NCBI GenBank assembly: GCA_022826345.1
Contig: JAJDVB010000146.1
Location: 1-20,634 of the forward strand
From: Alphaproteobacteria bacterium
GTDB taxonomy: Bacteria; Pseudomonadota; Alphaproteobacteria; UBA828
Reading direction: 5' to 3'
Length of the DNA stretch: 20,634 nucleotides
Position 1 is the first letter of the stretch, and the number at the start of each line of letters is the position of its first letter. Below are positions 8,092 to 15,280 of this stretch, piece after piece. The position numbers were made by a program, and so were the translations under genes. The notes below the pieces were generated by a model. The model was not told the DNA's origin. It made no database searches and worked only from the letters and a program-made list of their open reading frames with translations.

Positions 8092-8311
8092 CGCCAATCC
8101 CACCGCTAACACAATCGAGAACGCATCATCATAGCGCACCTGGTCAGCCAGCGGACAAACCGGCATCGGGCTTGCCGGGCTCCCTCGCCCGGAGGCATCC
8201 TTGGTCACACAAGCTCAGGTGCGATGGCCAAGTCCCCTGATCGTATGAGCCGGCCGGCGACCGGCGACCTAGCCGGCGGTGGGGGCTCGAAAGGCGAGGA
8301 GATGCACCGCC
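8092..8311. promoter_or_regulatory. Divergent region between the NHL gene and the Rieske gene
   Basis: This segment separates the minus-strand propeller gene from the plus-strand Rieske/amidohydrolase pair and should contain promoters for one or both. A GC-rich stretch near 8249-8280 carries repeated CCGGCG/CGCCGG elements (GCCGGCCGGCGACCGGCGA, then AGCCGGCGG) that could form hairpins. If the longer NHL start at 8208 is used, the regulatory part shrinks to about 100 bp. Confidence 0.35.
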
Positions 8312-9580
8312 ATGCCGACATCCACGATTAAGCTCGACGGTTCAGCCGGCGAATGGCTCGAGAGGACCCGGGCCGACCTTCTCAGGGCACGGCATCTGCC
8401 CGGGTTCTTCTACATGTCGCCCGAGATTTTCGACTTCGAGGTCGAGAACATATTCATGAAGGACTGGCTCTGCGTCGGCCGGGTCGAGGAGTTCGAAAAC
8501 CCGGGCGACTACCACGCCCTGCGTATTGCCGGCGAGCCGGTGCTCATCTGCCGGGGCAATGACGGCAAGCTCAACGCCTTCCACAATGTCTGTCGTCATC
8601 GCGGCGTGGAGGTCGTGACCGGTCAGGGCAATCGAAAGAATTTCAAGTGCCCCTATCATGCCTGGGTCTACGACCTCGACGGCAGTCTGCTCGGGGCGCC
8701 GCACACGAAGGAGGTCGAAGAATTCGACTTCGGGAACTGCGGCTTGCTTACGGTGAATGTCGATTGTTGGGGTGGGTACATCTTCGTCAATCTATCGCCC
8801 GACTGCGAACCGCTCGCCGACTACCTCGACGAGGACAATGTCCGAGAGTTCGCCGGCTTTCTCCAGCCGGAGGACACGCGCACCTCGGACAAGTACGTCT
8901 TCGAGCTGCCGTGCAATTGGAAGTTCGTCGCCGAAAACCTCATCGACATGTACCACGTCGGCACGCTCCATAAGGACACTCTCGGCGTCCATTTCCCGGT
9001 CAACGATTTCCGCTACAACCTTACGAATTACGGCTTCAACGCGACTTACGAGGCGAGCACTTATGCACCGGGCGGAGCGACGCTCTTCGGACCAATGCCC
9101 TGGCTCGTGGGCAAGGTGTCGGAGCGCTTCGCCTGCGCCACCTGGATCCGGCCGACGATGAACTTCTTCGCGCGGCACGACATGCTGCAGCCATGGGTGG
9201 CGCTTCCCATCGACGTCGACCGCACCCTGGTCACGGTCTACACCCAGCTTCCCGCCTGCCATTTCGAGGCACCCGCTTTCGAGGAAAAGAACCAGCTCTA
9301 CATCGGCTTCCTGCGCCAGCTCGCGAGCGAAGACGGGAGGATGCTGGCATCGCTGCAGAACGCGGTGAAGTCGCGGGCCTTCCGGCCGGGCCCCACCGTC
9401 AAGCTGGAGCGGGCGGTCCATCACCTGCTCAACTACTATCTCGACCGCCTGGTCGGCGACGATGACGCGCTGCGGCAGCGCCGGCGCGAGCAGGGTTGGA
9501 GCGCGATCCGCGAGGCGGAAGCACGGAGCGGGCCGGCGCGGGACGGCGGCTATTCAGTAAGCTTCCGCACCGCGGAGTGA
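8312..9580 (+). CDS. Rieske non-heme iron oxygenase, alpha (catalytic) subunit
   Basis: This 422-residue oxygenase has an N-terminal Rieske [2Fe-2S] domain, CRHRG (Cys94, His96) and CPYHAW (Cys113, His116). The catalytic domain has the mononuclear iron site NWKFVAENLIDMYHVGTLH. In it Asp212, His215 and His220 keep the D-x2-H-x4-H spacing known from naphthalene dioxygenase, where the Asp links neighbouring subunits. Such enzymes hydroxylate, dihydroxylate or N/O-demethylate organic rings and need an electron-donating reductase. No reductase, ferredoxin or beta subunit is encoded in the window, which fits an alpha-only enzyme using a partner from elsewhere. ATG 8312 is chosen because AGGCGAGGAG lies upstream. 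An in-frame GTG at 8279 has no good ribosome site. The amidohydrolase gene follows after 53 bp. Confidence 0.88.
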   Translation: MPTSTIKLDGSAGEWLERTRADLLRARHLPGFFYMSPEIFDFEVENIFMKDWLCVGRVEEFENPGDYHALRIAGEPVLICRGNDGKLNAFHNVCRHRGVEVVTGQGNRKNFKCPYHAWVYDLDGSLLGAPHTKEVEEFDFGNCGLLTVNVDCWGGYIFVNLSPDCEPLADYLDEDNVREFAGFLQPEDTRTSDKYVFELPCNWKFVAENLIDMYHVGTLHKDTLGVHFPVNDFRYNLTNYGFNATYEASTYAPGGATLFGPMPWLVGKVSERFACATWIRPTMNFFARHDMLQPWVALPIDVDRTLVTVYTQLPACHFEAPAFEEKNQLYIGFLRQLASEDGRMLASLQNAVKSRAFRPGPTVKLERAVHHLLNYYLDRLVGDDDALRQRRREQGWSAIREAEARSGPARDGGYSVSFRTAE

Positions 9581-9633
9581 GAGTGGCACCGACGCCCGTC
9601 GCACGTCGTCGGGGTGCCCAAGGGAGACGTGGC

Positions 9634-11079
9634 ATGACGAACACGACTTGCATCCGTCAGTGCGCGTGGCTGATCGCCTGGGATCAAGCGTCCCGGAGGC
9701 ACCAATATCTGTGCGACGTCGACATCGTGTTTACCGACAACACGATTTCGTTCATCGGCGAAGGCTACGAGGGGGCGGTCGACGATGAAATCGACGGCCG
9801 TCGGCTGTTCGTGCTGCCGGGCCTGATCAACATCCATTCCCACGCCGCCCTGGAGCCCAACTACAAGGGCATTCGCGAAGAGCACGGCGTGCCCGAGATG
9901 TACATGACCGGGCTCTATGAGCGCTGCGCGTCGATCATGCCCGATGTCGATGGGCAGCGGGCGGGGGTCGAAGTCACCTATGCCGAACTCCTGTTGAGCG
10001 GGGTCACGACACTTGCGGATCTGTCGCACCCCTTCCCCGGATGGCTCGACCTCGCCGCCCAGAGCGGCATGCGCATCTACCTGGCGCCGTGGTACGCGTC
10101 CTCCGTCTGGTACCTTGAGAACAGGCACGAGCTGAAATATCGCTGGGACGAAGCGGCGGGCCGCAGGGCCTTCGACGACGCGCTGCGGCTGATCGACGAC
10201 GCCGACGCACACCCCAGCGGCAGACTATCGGGAGTGATCGCGCCCGCGCAGATCGACACCTGCACCGAGGAGCTGCTACGGGACAGCCTGGCTGCCGCGC
10301 GCGAGCGCCGCCGGCCCTTTACCACCCATGCATCGCAGAGCGTTGTCGAGTTCGAGACCATGGTCCGGCGCCACGGCAAGACGCCGATCCAATGGGCCCA
10401 TGAAATCGGACTCCTGGGCGATCACACGATCCTCGGTCACGCCATCTTCATCGATCAGCATTCGTGGCTGCACTGGGCCACCCGCGACGACTTGAGTCTG
10501 CTCGCCGAGACCGAGACCGCCATCGCCCACTGCCCCACGCCTTTCGCGCGCTACGGCCAGATGCTCGAGCACATCGGCAGCTACGCGCGCGCCGGCGTGA
10601 GGGTGGGCATCGGCACCGACACGGTGCCGCACAACATGCTTGAGGAAATGCGGTGGGCGACGGTCCTGGGCAAGATTTCGGCCGAGGACATTTCCGCCGT
10701 GACGATGGAAGAGGTGTTTCACGCGGCCACCGTGGGCGGCGCGACGGCGCTGGTGCGTGACGACATCGGCCGCCTCGCCCCCGGAAAGAAGGCCGACCTC
10801 GTGCTCGTCGATCTGCAGCACCCGCTCATGAAGCCGACGCGCGACCCGCTGCGCAGCCTCGTCTTCCACGGCGCCGATCGTTGCGTCCGCGACGTCTACG
10901 TGGACGGCATCAAAGTCGTTGAAGGGGGCACGGTGCTCACGCTGGATTACGAGGGCGCGGTCGACCGCGTCGAAGAGGCGCAACGGCGCATGGTCGAAGA
11001 GACCCCGTCACGGGATTATGCGGGGCGAAGCGTGGACGACATCGCGCCACTCAGCATTCGCATGGGCGGACACACGTAG
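9634..11079 (+). CDS. ATZ/TRZ-type amidohydrolase (deaminase/chlorohydrolase family)
   Basis: This 481-residue metal-dependent hydrolase belongs to the amidohydrolase superfamily branch of guanine deaminase, SsnA, AtzA and TrzN. The metal ligands are visible in order: HSH (His68, His70) after LPGLINI, His232 in TTHASQS, His269 in ILGHAIF and Asp329 in GIGTDTVPHN. The C-terminal strand that closes the composite domain is GRLAPGKKADLVLVDL. Members remove amino, chloro or alkylthio groups from N-heterocycles in the cytoplasm. ATG 9634 is preceded by AAGGGAGACG. It follows the Rieske gene by 53 bp and is probably co-transcribed with it, so a Rieske-modified ring compound may be its substrate. I cannot name the substrate from sequence alone. 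Confidence 0.85.
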   Translation: MTNTTCIRQCAWLIAWDQASRRHQYLCDVDIVFTDNTISFIGEGYEGAVDDEIDGRRLFVLPGLINIHSHAALEPNYKGIREEHGVPEMYMTGLYERCASIMPDVDGQRAGVEVTYAELLLSGVTTLADLSHPFPGWLDLAAQSGMRIYLAPWYASSVWYLENRHELKYRWDEAAGRRAFDDALRLIDDADAHPSGRLSGVIAPAQIDTCTEELLRDSLAAARERRRPFTTHASQSVVEFETMVRRHGKTPIQWAHEIGLLGDHTILGHAIFIDQHSWLHWATRDDLSLLAETETAIAHCPTPFARYGQMLEHIGSYARAGVRVGIGTDTVPHNMLEEMRWATVLGKISAEDISAVTMEEVFHAATVGGATALVRDDIGRLAPGKKADLVLVDLQHPLMKPTRDPLRSLVFHGADRCVRDVYVDGIKVVEGGTVLTLDYEGAVDRVEEAQRRMVEETPSRDYAGRSVDDIAPLSIRMGGHT

Positions 11080-11200
11080 CGTCTCATCTGCTTACTATGA
11101 TTGCCGCAAGCCGCACCGCCGGAGATCGAACGGTTTCAGTCAGTATTTGTCGTGGATGTGGCGGAAGCCTGAATCGGGCCGAAACCGGGGGCGTGTCTGA

Positions 11201-11371
11201 TCAGCACTCCGGCATGTTGACCGCGAGGTCCCCTAAACTCGTTTCCTTGAACTTCGCGCTCATCTCCCGCCCGGTTTCGCGCATCGCCTCGATGCAGTTG
11301 TCGAGCGGCAAGAAATGGATGCCGTCGCCCCTGAGCGCGAGCGAGGCGGCGGCCACGGCCCGCCATGCCTT
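11201..11371 (-). pseudogene. C-terminal fragment of L-serine ammonia-lyase (sdaA-like)
   Basis: The minus strand here encodes the end of an iron-sulfur L-serine dehydratase: SLALRGDGIHFLPLDNCIEA, then MRETGREMSAKFKETSLGDL, then AVNMPEC and a stop. The family's usual tail is RGDG-H-x-x-LD, then MRxTGxDM, then KYKET-x-x-GGLAVNxxEC. The cysteine two residues from the end is a typical terminal feature. Upstream of about 11371 the open frame (to 11512) becomes low-complexity Arg/Ser/Gly and no longer matches. About 400 residues, including the main catalytic part and cluster ligands, are missing, so this is a relic and not a functional enzyme. Confidence 0.7.
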
Positions 11372-11688
11372 TCCTCGCTCGGATGCCGACACGGTCGATC
11401 CATCTCTTCCTCGTTCTCCTTCGCGCCACCGGCCCTTGCCCCGGCTCCTACGGCGAGGCGCGACGGCGTTCAGAGGGTAAGCAACTATGCGCTTCGTTTG
11501 CCAGACCGTCACTTCATACGGTGGCGTACGCGATCGTGTGTCAGAGCGGAAGGTTCCTGCTATCCACTAGCCACGATTACGACCGCCCCGATGCCGCAAC
11601 CTATTGTTGCGAGGATTGACAGCCCACCGATGGCCTACCAGGTCGTGCGGGCATGCGGGTGCACGGCCTCGAGTGGGGCGAGTGCTAC

Positions 11689-11808
11689 CCCCCGCACAGC
11701 AGCCTAGGATACTTACCTCTGGCCTCGGAGACCATCCTCAAGCTGAGCTGGTCGCCCGGCTCCGCCACGTTACACCAGCCTCGCAGCTTCGCCGACAAAC
11801 CCGCAATG
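11689..11808 (+). pseudogene. C-terminal fragment of an IS3-type transposase (integrase core)
   Basis: The plus frame reads YPPHSSLGYLPLASETI, then SPGSATLHQP and ADKPAM. Transposase OrfB tails of IS3-like elements end in RPHSSLGYxPPAPE, then PGSATL, then a short Lys-Pro-containing tail. The catalytic Glu region and everything before it are absent, and Tyr-Pro replaces the usual Arg before Pro-His-Ser-Ser. This is an old, inactivated fragment marking a past insertion in the gene-poor stretch. Confidence 0.6.
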
Positions 11809-12366
11809 TGCTTACAATCAATCCGGACCGCTTACAGAGGCCGGTCACGTGCCATGCACGTTCGCTATCGCACCCACGGGACGCGATCCTTGAACCATTT
11901 GGACGCGAACATTCCCGACGACACTTGCGCCGACACCCCCGCTCAGGCCTCCGCGACCCTCACTCTAAATGCCCATGGCCCGAGCATCTTGGACATCGAG
12001 ACGTTCATCGCGTCCAGTCATGTTGCCGGCCTCGTCGCACATGAATGCAGAGGCCGCTCTCGTGCTATAGTTTCCACTCGACGCACAAGTTCCGTCATGT
12101 TCCGAGCCGTGGTGATGGGATGGTTGTGGGGATGGCTGACAGGACGGAAATGTTTATTCAATGAATACAAAAAGTTATGGTAATCAACCGATTCCCCCTG
12201 GCACCGTAGGACCTATCCTCAGCACGACTTCACCGCCTGACCGACAGCCTTCGCTCAAGGCTGCCACCTCTTAGCTGTCCGTCGCCAAAACTATCCCGCA
12301 TCAGGCGCGGCCGTCACTATATGCTTACCAACTGTCTGGTCCGAGGGGTCCACTCCAGAGCAACGC
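11809..12366. other. Non-coding or decayed stretch
   Basis: I see no recognisable gene here. The plus frame continuing from the transposase relic to 12183 gives unstructured sequence that looks non-coding. Local base composition is less GC-rich around 12140-12190. Nothing tRNA-like and no clear terminator was found. Confidence 0.5.
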
Positions 12367-12588
12367 CTATCGTTCACAGGCACCGCCCTGCGCCGGCGGG
12401 CAGGGCACTGTCGCGTACGAGCAATATACGCAGCAATCGCCAGGTTTGGGCTTTAGGACCGCTCCGCAATGACGGCAATCGTAGAACCACTGGCAGGCAT
12501 CCGTCGGCATCGCCTCGGTCTCGCAGTGACCGCACGCCGGGCAGGTAATGGTGGACTCGAGTATCACCGATGTCTGCTGCACCGCCAT
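12367..12588 (-). CDS. Small GDCCVxC-type cysteine-rich protein
   Basis: This 73-residue protein has two CxxC pairs (CPACGHC near the N-terminus, CRHCG in the middle) and then PKPGDCCVYCSYATVPCPP near the C-terminus. That ending defines the small GDCCVxC proteins found widely in proteobacteria, often near metal-resistance or redox genes. Their function is not established; the paired cysteines suggest zinc or another thiophilic metal ion. I start at ATG 12588 (MAVQQTSVILESTITCP) because family members begin just before the ITCP strand. The upstream ribosome site is weak, and the frame stays open to 12681. It is isolated among relics, with no mer or ars gene nearby. The intact cysteine pattern suggests it is still under selection or only recently stranded. 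Confidence 0.72.
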   Translation of the reverse strand: MAVQQTSVILESTITCPACGHCETEAMPTDACQWFYDCRHCGAVLKPKPGDCCVYCSYATVPCPPAQGGACER

Positions 12589-13059
12589 ATCTCGTACTTT
12601 GTGATTGCGACTGACACGGACAGCGCCGGGAGCCAGGCTATCACCCTGCCAAAGCTCACGTAATCGGAACAGGCGACCCACGCCAGGTTACTACTGTACT
12701 GCTATTTATCCTAGACCAGGAACCACCTCCTGCCCAAAGGCAACCACACCTCGACAGCGTACGGAAGGTAGGTCTTCAGCCAAGATCGTGGCTTGCACGA
12801 CGAGGATCTGCGACGAACCAGCCTCCCAGATCTAAGGGCGAGAGAACGCGTCTGAGGCGGGTCAGCAGACACGCCGAGGACGCAGCAAGCGCTGTCTTTA
12901 GAGCGTCAACGTTAGGTCAGTCGGTGGAGTGGGCCATTTGGGTCCGAACGGTTTCAGGCGGCTGATTGGCAATCCGGCGCCCGGGTCCACCGACACCCAT
13001 TTGCCGCTTGCAAGGCCCACGCTCATACCGCACCATCGGATCGAGAGGTTGGCGGCAAG
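12589..13059. other. Gene-free stretch upstream of the diiron monooxygenase operon
   Basis: No credible gene is visible. The frame of the hydroxylase gene stays open back to 12966, but the extra residues do not match the family. This stretch must include the operon promoter. I found no clear sigma-54 -24/-12 pair and no activator gene next to it, unlike many aromatic monooxygenase operons. Confidence 0.45.
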
Positions 13060-13079
13060 CAGCGAAGTTGACTTCGCTG
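13060..13079 (+). promoter_or_regulatory. Perfect 8-bp inverted repeat in the leader of the monooxygenase operon
   Basis: CAGCGAAG-TTGA-CTTCGCTG is a perfect palindrome with a 4-base loop. It ends four bases before the Shine-Dalgarno sequence GGGAGGG (13084-13090) of the hydroxylase gene. It could be an operator for a repressor, an mRNA hairpin influencing translation or stability, or chance. It has no T-tract, so it is not a normal intrinsic terminator. Confidence 0.5.
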
Positions 13080-13094
13080 GGAAGGGAGGGACGA

Positions 13095-14588
13095 ATGGCC
13101 CTGCTCGACCGTTCTGACTGGTACGACCTCGCCCGCGATACCAACTGGACCCCGTTGTTCGTCACGCAGGACGAGCTCTACCCGCCCGCGCTGAGTGGCG
13201 GCGAGGGGATCCCGGACGAGGCATGGGAAGGCTATGACGAGCCCTACAAGGTCTCGTTCCGCGAATATGTCGACATCCAGCGGCAGAAGGACACCGGCGC
13301 TTACTCGGTGCGTGCTGCCCTCGAGCGGATGCAGCTCTACGAGAATGGCGACCCCGGCTGGGTCAACACCCTGAAGGAGCATTACGGCGCGATCGCGCTG
13401 GTCGAGTACGCGGCCGCCCTGATGGAGGCCCGTTTCGTACGCTTCGCCAAGGCGCCGAGCATGCGCAACATGGCGACCTTCGGCATGCTCGACGAGCTCA
13501 GGCACACGCAGCTCCAGCTCTACTTCCCGCACGAATACATCGGCAAGGACCGGCAGTTCGACTGGGCGGTCCAGGCGCTCCACACCAACAATTGGGGTGT
13601 CATCGCGGCGCGGCATTTCTTCGACGACACCATGATGACGCGCGACGTGGTTTCCACGTCGATCCTGCTCAACTTCGCCTTCGAGACCGGCTACACCAAC
13701 CTGCAATTCATCGGCCTCGCGGCGGATGCGGCCAAGGCCGGGGACTACAGCTTCGCCAAGCTGATCCAGAGCATTCAGTCAGACGAGGCGCGCCACGCGC
13801 AGATCGGCACGCCGCTGCTGCGGATCATGGTCGAGAACGGCAAGAAGGAAGAAGCGCAGAAGCTGATCGACATCGCCTTCTGGCGCTCGTGGAAGCTGTT
13901 CGCGATCCTGACCGGGTTGCCGATGGACTACTACATGCCGCTGGATCAGCGCGAGGGCTCCTTCAAGGAGTTCATGGAGGAGTGGATCATCACCCAGTTC
14001 CTGCGTGCCCTGGAGGACCTGGGTCTGAAGAAGCCCTGGTATTGGGACTTCTTCGTCAGCGAGCTCGACGTGCATCACCATGCGCAACAGCTCGGCACCT
14101 GGTCATGGCGGCCGACGCTCTGGTGGTCTCCGGCCGCCGGGGTGAGCCCGGACGAGCGCGACTGGCTCGAAGAGAAGTATCCGGGCTGGAACGATTCCTT
14201 CGGCAAGGTCTGGGACGTCATCATCGACAACCTGCTCAACGGACGGCCCGAGAAGACCGTTCCCGGCACCCTGCCGATCCTGTGCAACCTCTCCAACCTG
14301 CCCATCGTCGGCCGGCCCTTCAGCGGCTTCGGGGACACGACGCTCACGCTGGATGGGCGCACCTATCATTTCGGATGCCATGTGGACAAATGGGTCTTCG
14401 AGCAGGACCCGGCGCGCTACCAGAGCCACATGACCATCGTCGACCGCCTGCTCGGCGGCCTGATCGACCCGCCCTCGCTGGAAGGCGTGCTGAACTACAT
14501 GGGCATCGGCGTGGTAAGCCCCGGCGGCGACGACGCTCGTCAATACGAGTGGGTCGATCACTACCGGGACCAACGCAAGACGGCGTGA
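13095..14588 (+). CDS. tmoA: Soluble diiron monooxygenase hydroxylase, alpha subunit (TmoA-like)
   Basis: This 497-residue subunit holds the oxygen-activating diiron centre of a toluene-4-monooxygenase-type enzyme. It aligns with TmoA from its first residues (MALLDRSDWYDLARDTNWTP). All six iron ligands fall at the same numbers as in T4MO: Glu104, Glu134, His137 (DELRH), Glu197, Glu231 and His234 (DEARH). The conserved active-site Thr201, Asn202, Phe205 and Gln228 are kept, as is Ala107. The position equivalent to T4MO Gly103, which affects regioselectivity, is Val103. ATG 13095 has GGGAGGG upstream. The enzyme would hydroxylate or epoxidise an aromatic or alkene substrate. The sequence class (four-component toluene/isoprene/alkene type) does not fix which one. 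Confidence 0.93.
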   Translation: MALLDRSDWYDLARDTNWTPLFVTQDELYPPALSGGEGIPDEAWEGYDEPYKVSFREYVDIQRQKDTGAYSVRAALERMQLYENGDPGWVNTLKEHYGAIALVEYAAALMEARFVRFAKAPSMRNMATFGMLDELRHTQLQLYFPHEYIGKDRQFDWAVQALHTNNWGVIAARHFFDDTMMTRDVVSTSILLNFAFETGYTNLQFIGLAADAAKAGDYSFAKLIQSIQSDEARHAQIGTPLLRIMVENGKKEEAQKLIDIAFWRSWKLFAILTGLPMDYYMPLDQREGSFKEFMEEWIITQFLRALEDLGLKKPWYWDFFVSELDVHHHAQQLGTWSWRPTLWWSPAAGVSPDERDWLEEKYPGWNDSFGKVWDVIIDNLLNGRPEKTVPGTLPILCNLSNLPIVGRPFSGFGDTTLTLDGRTYHFGCHVDKWVFEQDPARYQSHMTIVDRLLGGLIDPPSLEGVLNYMGIGVVSPGGDDARQYEWVDHYRDQRKTA

Positions 14589-14617
14589 CAGCAACGTAGC
14601 GTCGGAGAGGAACGGCC

Positions 14618-14872
14618 GTGGCGGACTTGCCTCTCATCTCGAACTTCGAGGGCGATTTCGTCCTCAAGCTCTTCATGACCGACACCGAGAGCACCATGGC
14701 GGAGGTTGCCGAGGCCGCCGCCGCGAATTGCGTCGGGGTCCATATCGCGGCCGAGCCCGGCAAGACCATGCGGGTCCGCCGGCAAGGCAACGACGAGCCC
14801 TTTCCCGTCGACATGACGGCAGCCGAAGCGGGGCTCGAGCCGATGAACTGCGTGGAGGTCTACTTCGAATGA
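14618..14872 (+). CDS. tmoB: Monooxygenase hydroxylase, gamma subunit (TmoB-like)
   Basis: This 84-residue subunit has the ubiquitin-like small-subunit fold of the toluene monooxygenase hydroxylase. It opens with LPLISNFEGDFVLKLFMTDT, close to TmoB, and ends PMNCVEVYFE. The length matches the family. The gamma subunit packs on the alpha subunit in the hydroxylase dimer and carries no metal. The start is GTG 14618, with GGAGAGG six to twelve bases upstream, 29 bp after the alpha gene. In tmo, tbu, tou and iso operons the next gene is the Rieske ferredoxin C; here only 37 bp separate it from the effector gene, so C is absent. Confidence 0.88.
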   Translation: MADLPLISNFEGDFVLKLFMTDTESTMAEVAEAAAANCVGVHIAAEPGKTMRVRRQGNDEPFPVDMTAAEAGLEPMNCVEVYFE

Positions 14873-14909
14873 CCGGTGCGCGTGTCGCTTCCAGGAGCCG
14901 GGGATAGCC

Positions 14910-15227
14910 ATGAGTGCCGAAACAGCTGGCCATACGGACGCACGGCGCAACCTGGTCGGTCCGGTGCTGCAGACCGGCGAGCTCGCCGAAGCCGTGATCG
15001 AGGCGATCCGCGAGGACAATCCGGAGAAGGAGGTGCTGATTGAGCGGCGCGCCTCCTATGTGCGGGTGCAGACCGAGGGCGAGTGCGTCATCCGACGCGA
15101 GACGGTCGCCGACATGCTCGGCCGGCCATTCAGGATGCAGGAGCTCGAGGTCGACATGAGCGCGTTCGCCGGCCAGATCGAGACCAGCACCGAGCACGTC
15201 AGGTTCTATCGCGAGAGAATTTTATAG
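14910..15227 (+). CDS. tmoD: Monooxygenase effector/coupling protein (TmoD/MmoB/DmpM family)
   Basis: This 105-residue, cofactor-free protein docks on the hydroxylase, tunes its active site and couples electron use to product formation. Family features are NLVGPVLQTGELAEAVIEAI near the N-terminus, the central basic strand IERRASYVRVQTEGECVI, and FRMQELEVDMSAFAGQIETS. The length is normal for TmoD (about 103). ATG 14910 is preceded by AGGAGCCGGGG. It directly follows the gamma-subunit gene, where TmoC would be expected first, and precedes the beta-subunit gene by 53 bp. Confidence 0.9.
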   Translation: MSAETAGHTDARRNLVGPVLQTGELAEAVIEAIREDNPEKEVLIERRASYVRVQTEGECVIRRETVADMLGRPFRMQELEVDMSAFAGQIETSTEHVRFYRERIL

Positions 15228-15280
15228 ATCCGCCGGCCGGTGGCGCGGTCATAGCGCGGGTTAGCGGGAGAGAGCGACGG

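Noticed and set aside
11653..12183. A complete 176-residue plus-strand gene
   Set aside because: Only residues about 13-52 match a known family (an IS3-type transposase tail); the rest looks non-coding.
12867..13059. A sigma-54 promoter for the monooxygenase operon
   Set aside because: TTGGCA near 12966 lacks a correctly spaced TTGC -12 element.
13592..14599. A long plus-strand open frame overlapping the hydroxylase alpha gene in another frame
   Set aside because: The product is Arg/Ala/His-rich low-complexity sequence; the TmoA-like frame has all diiron ligands.
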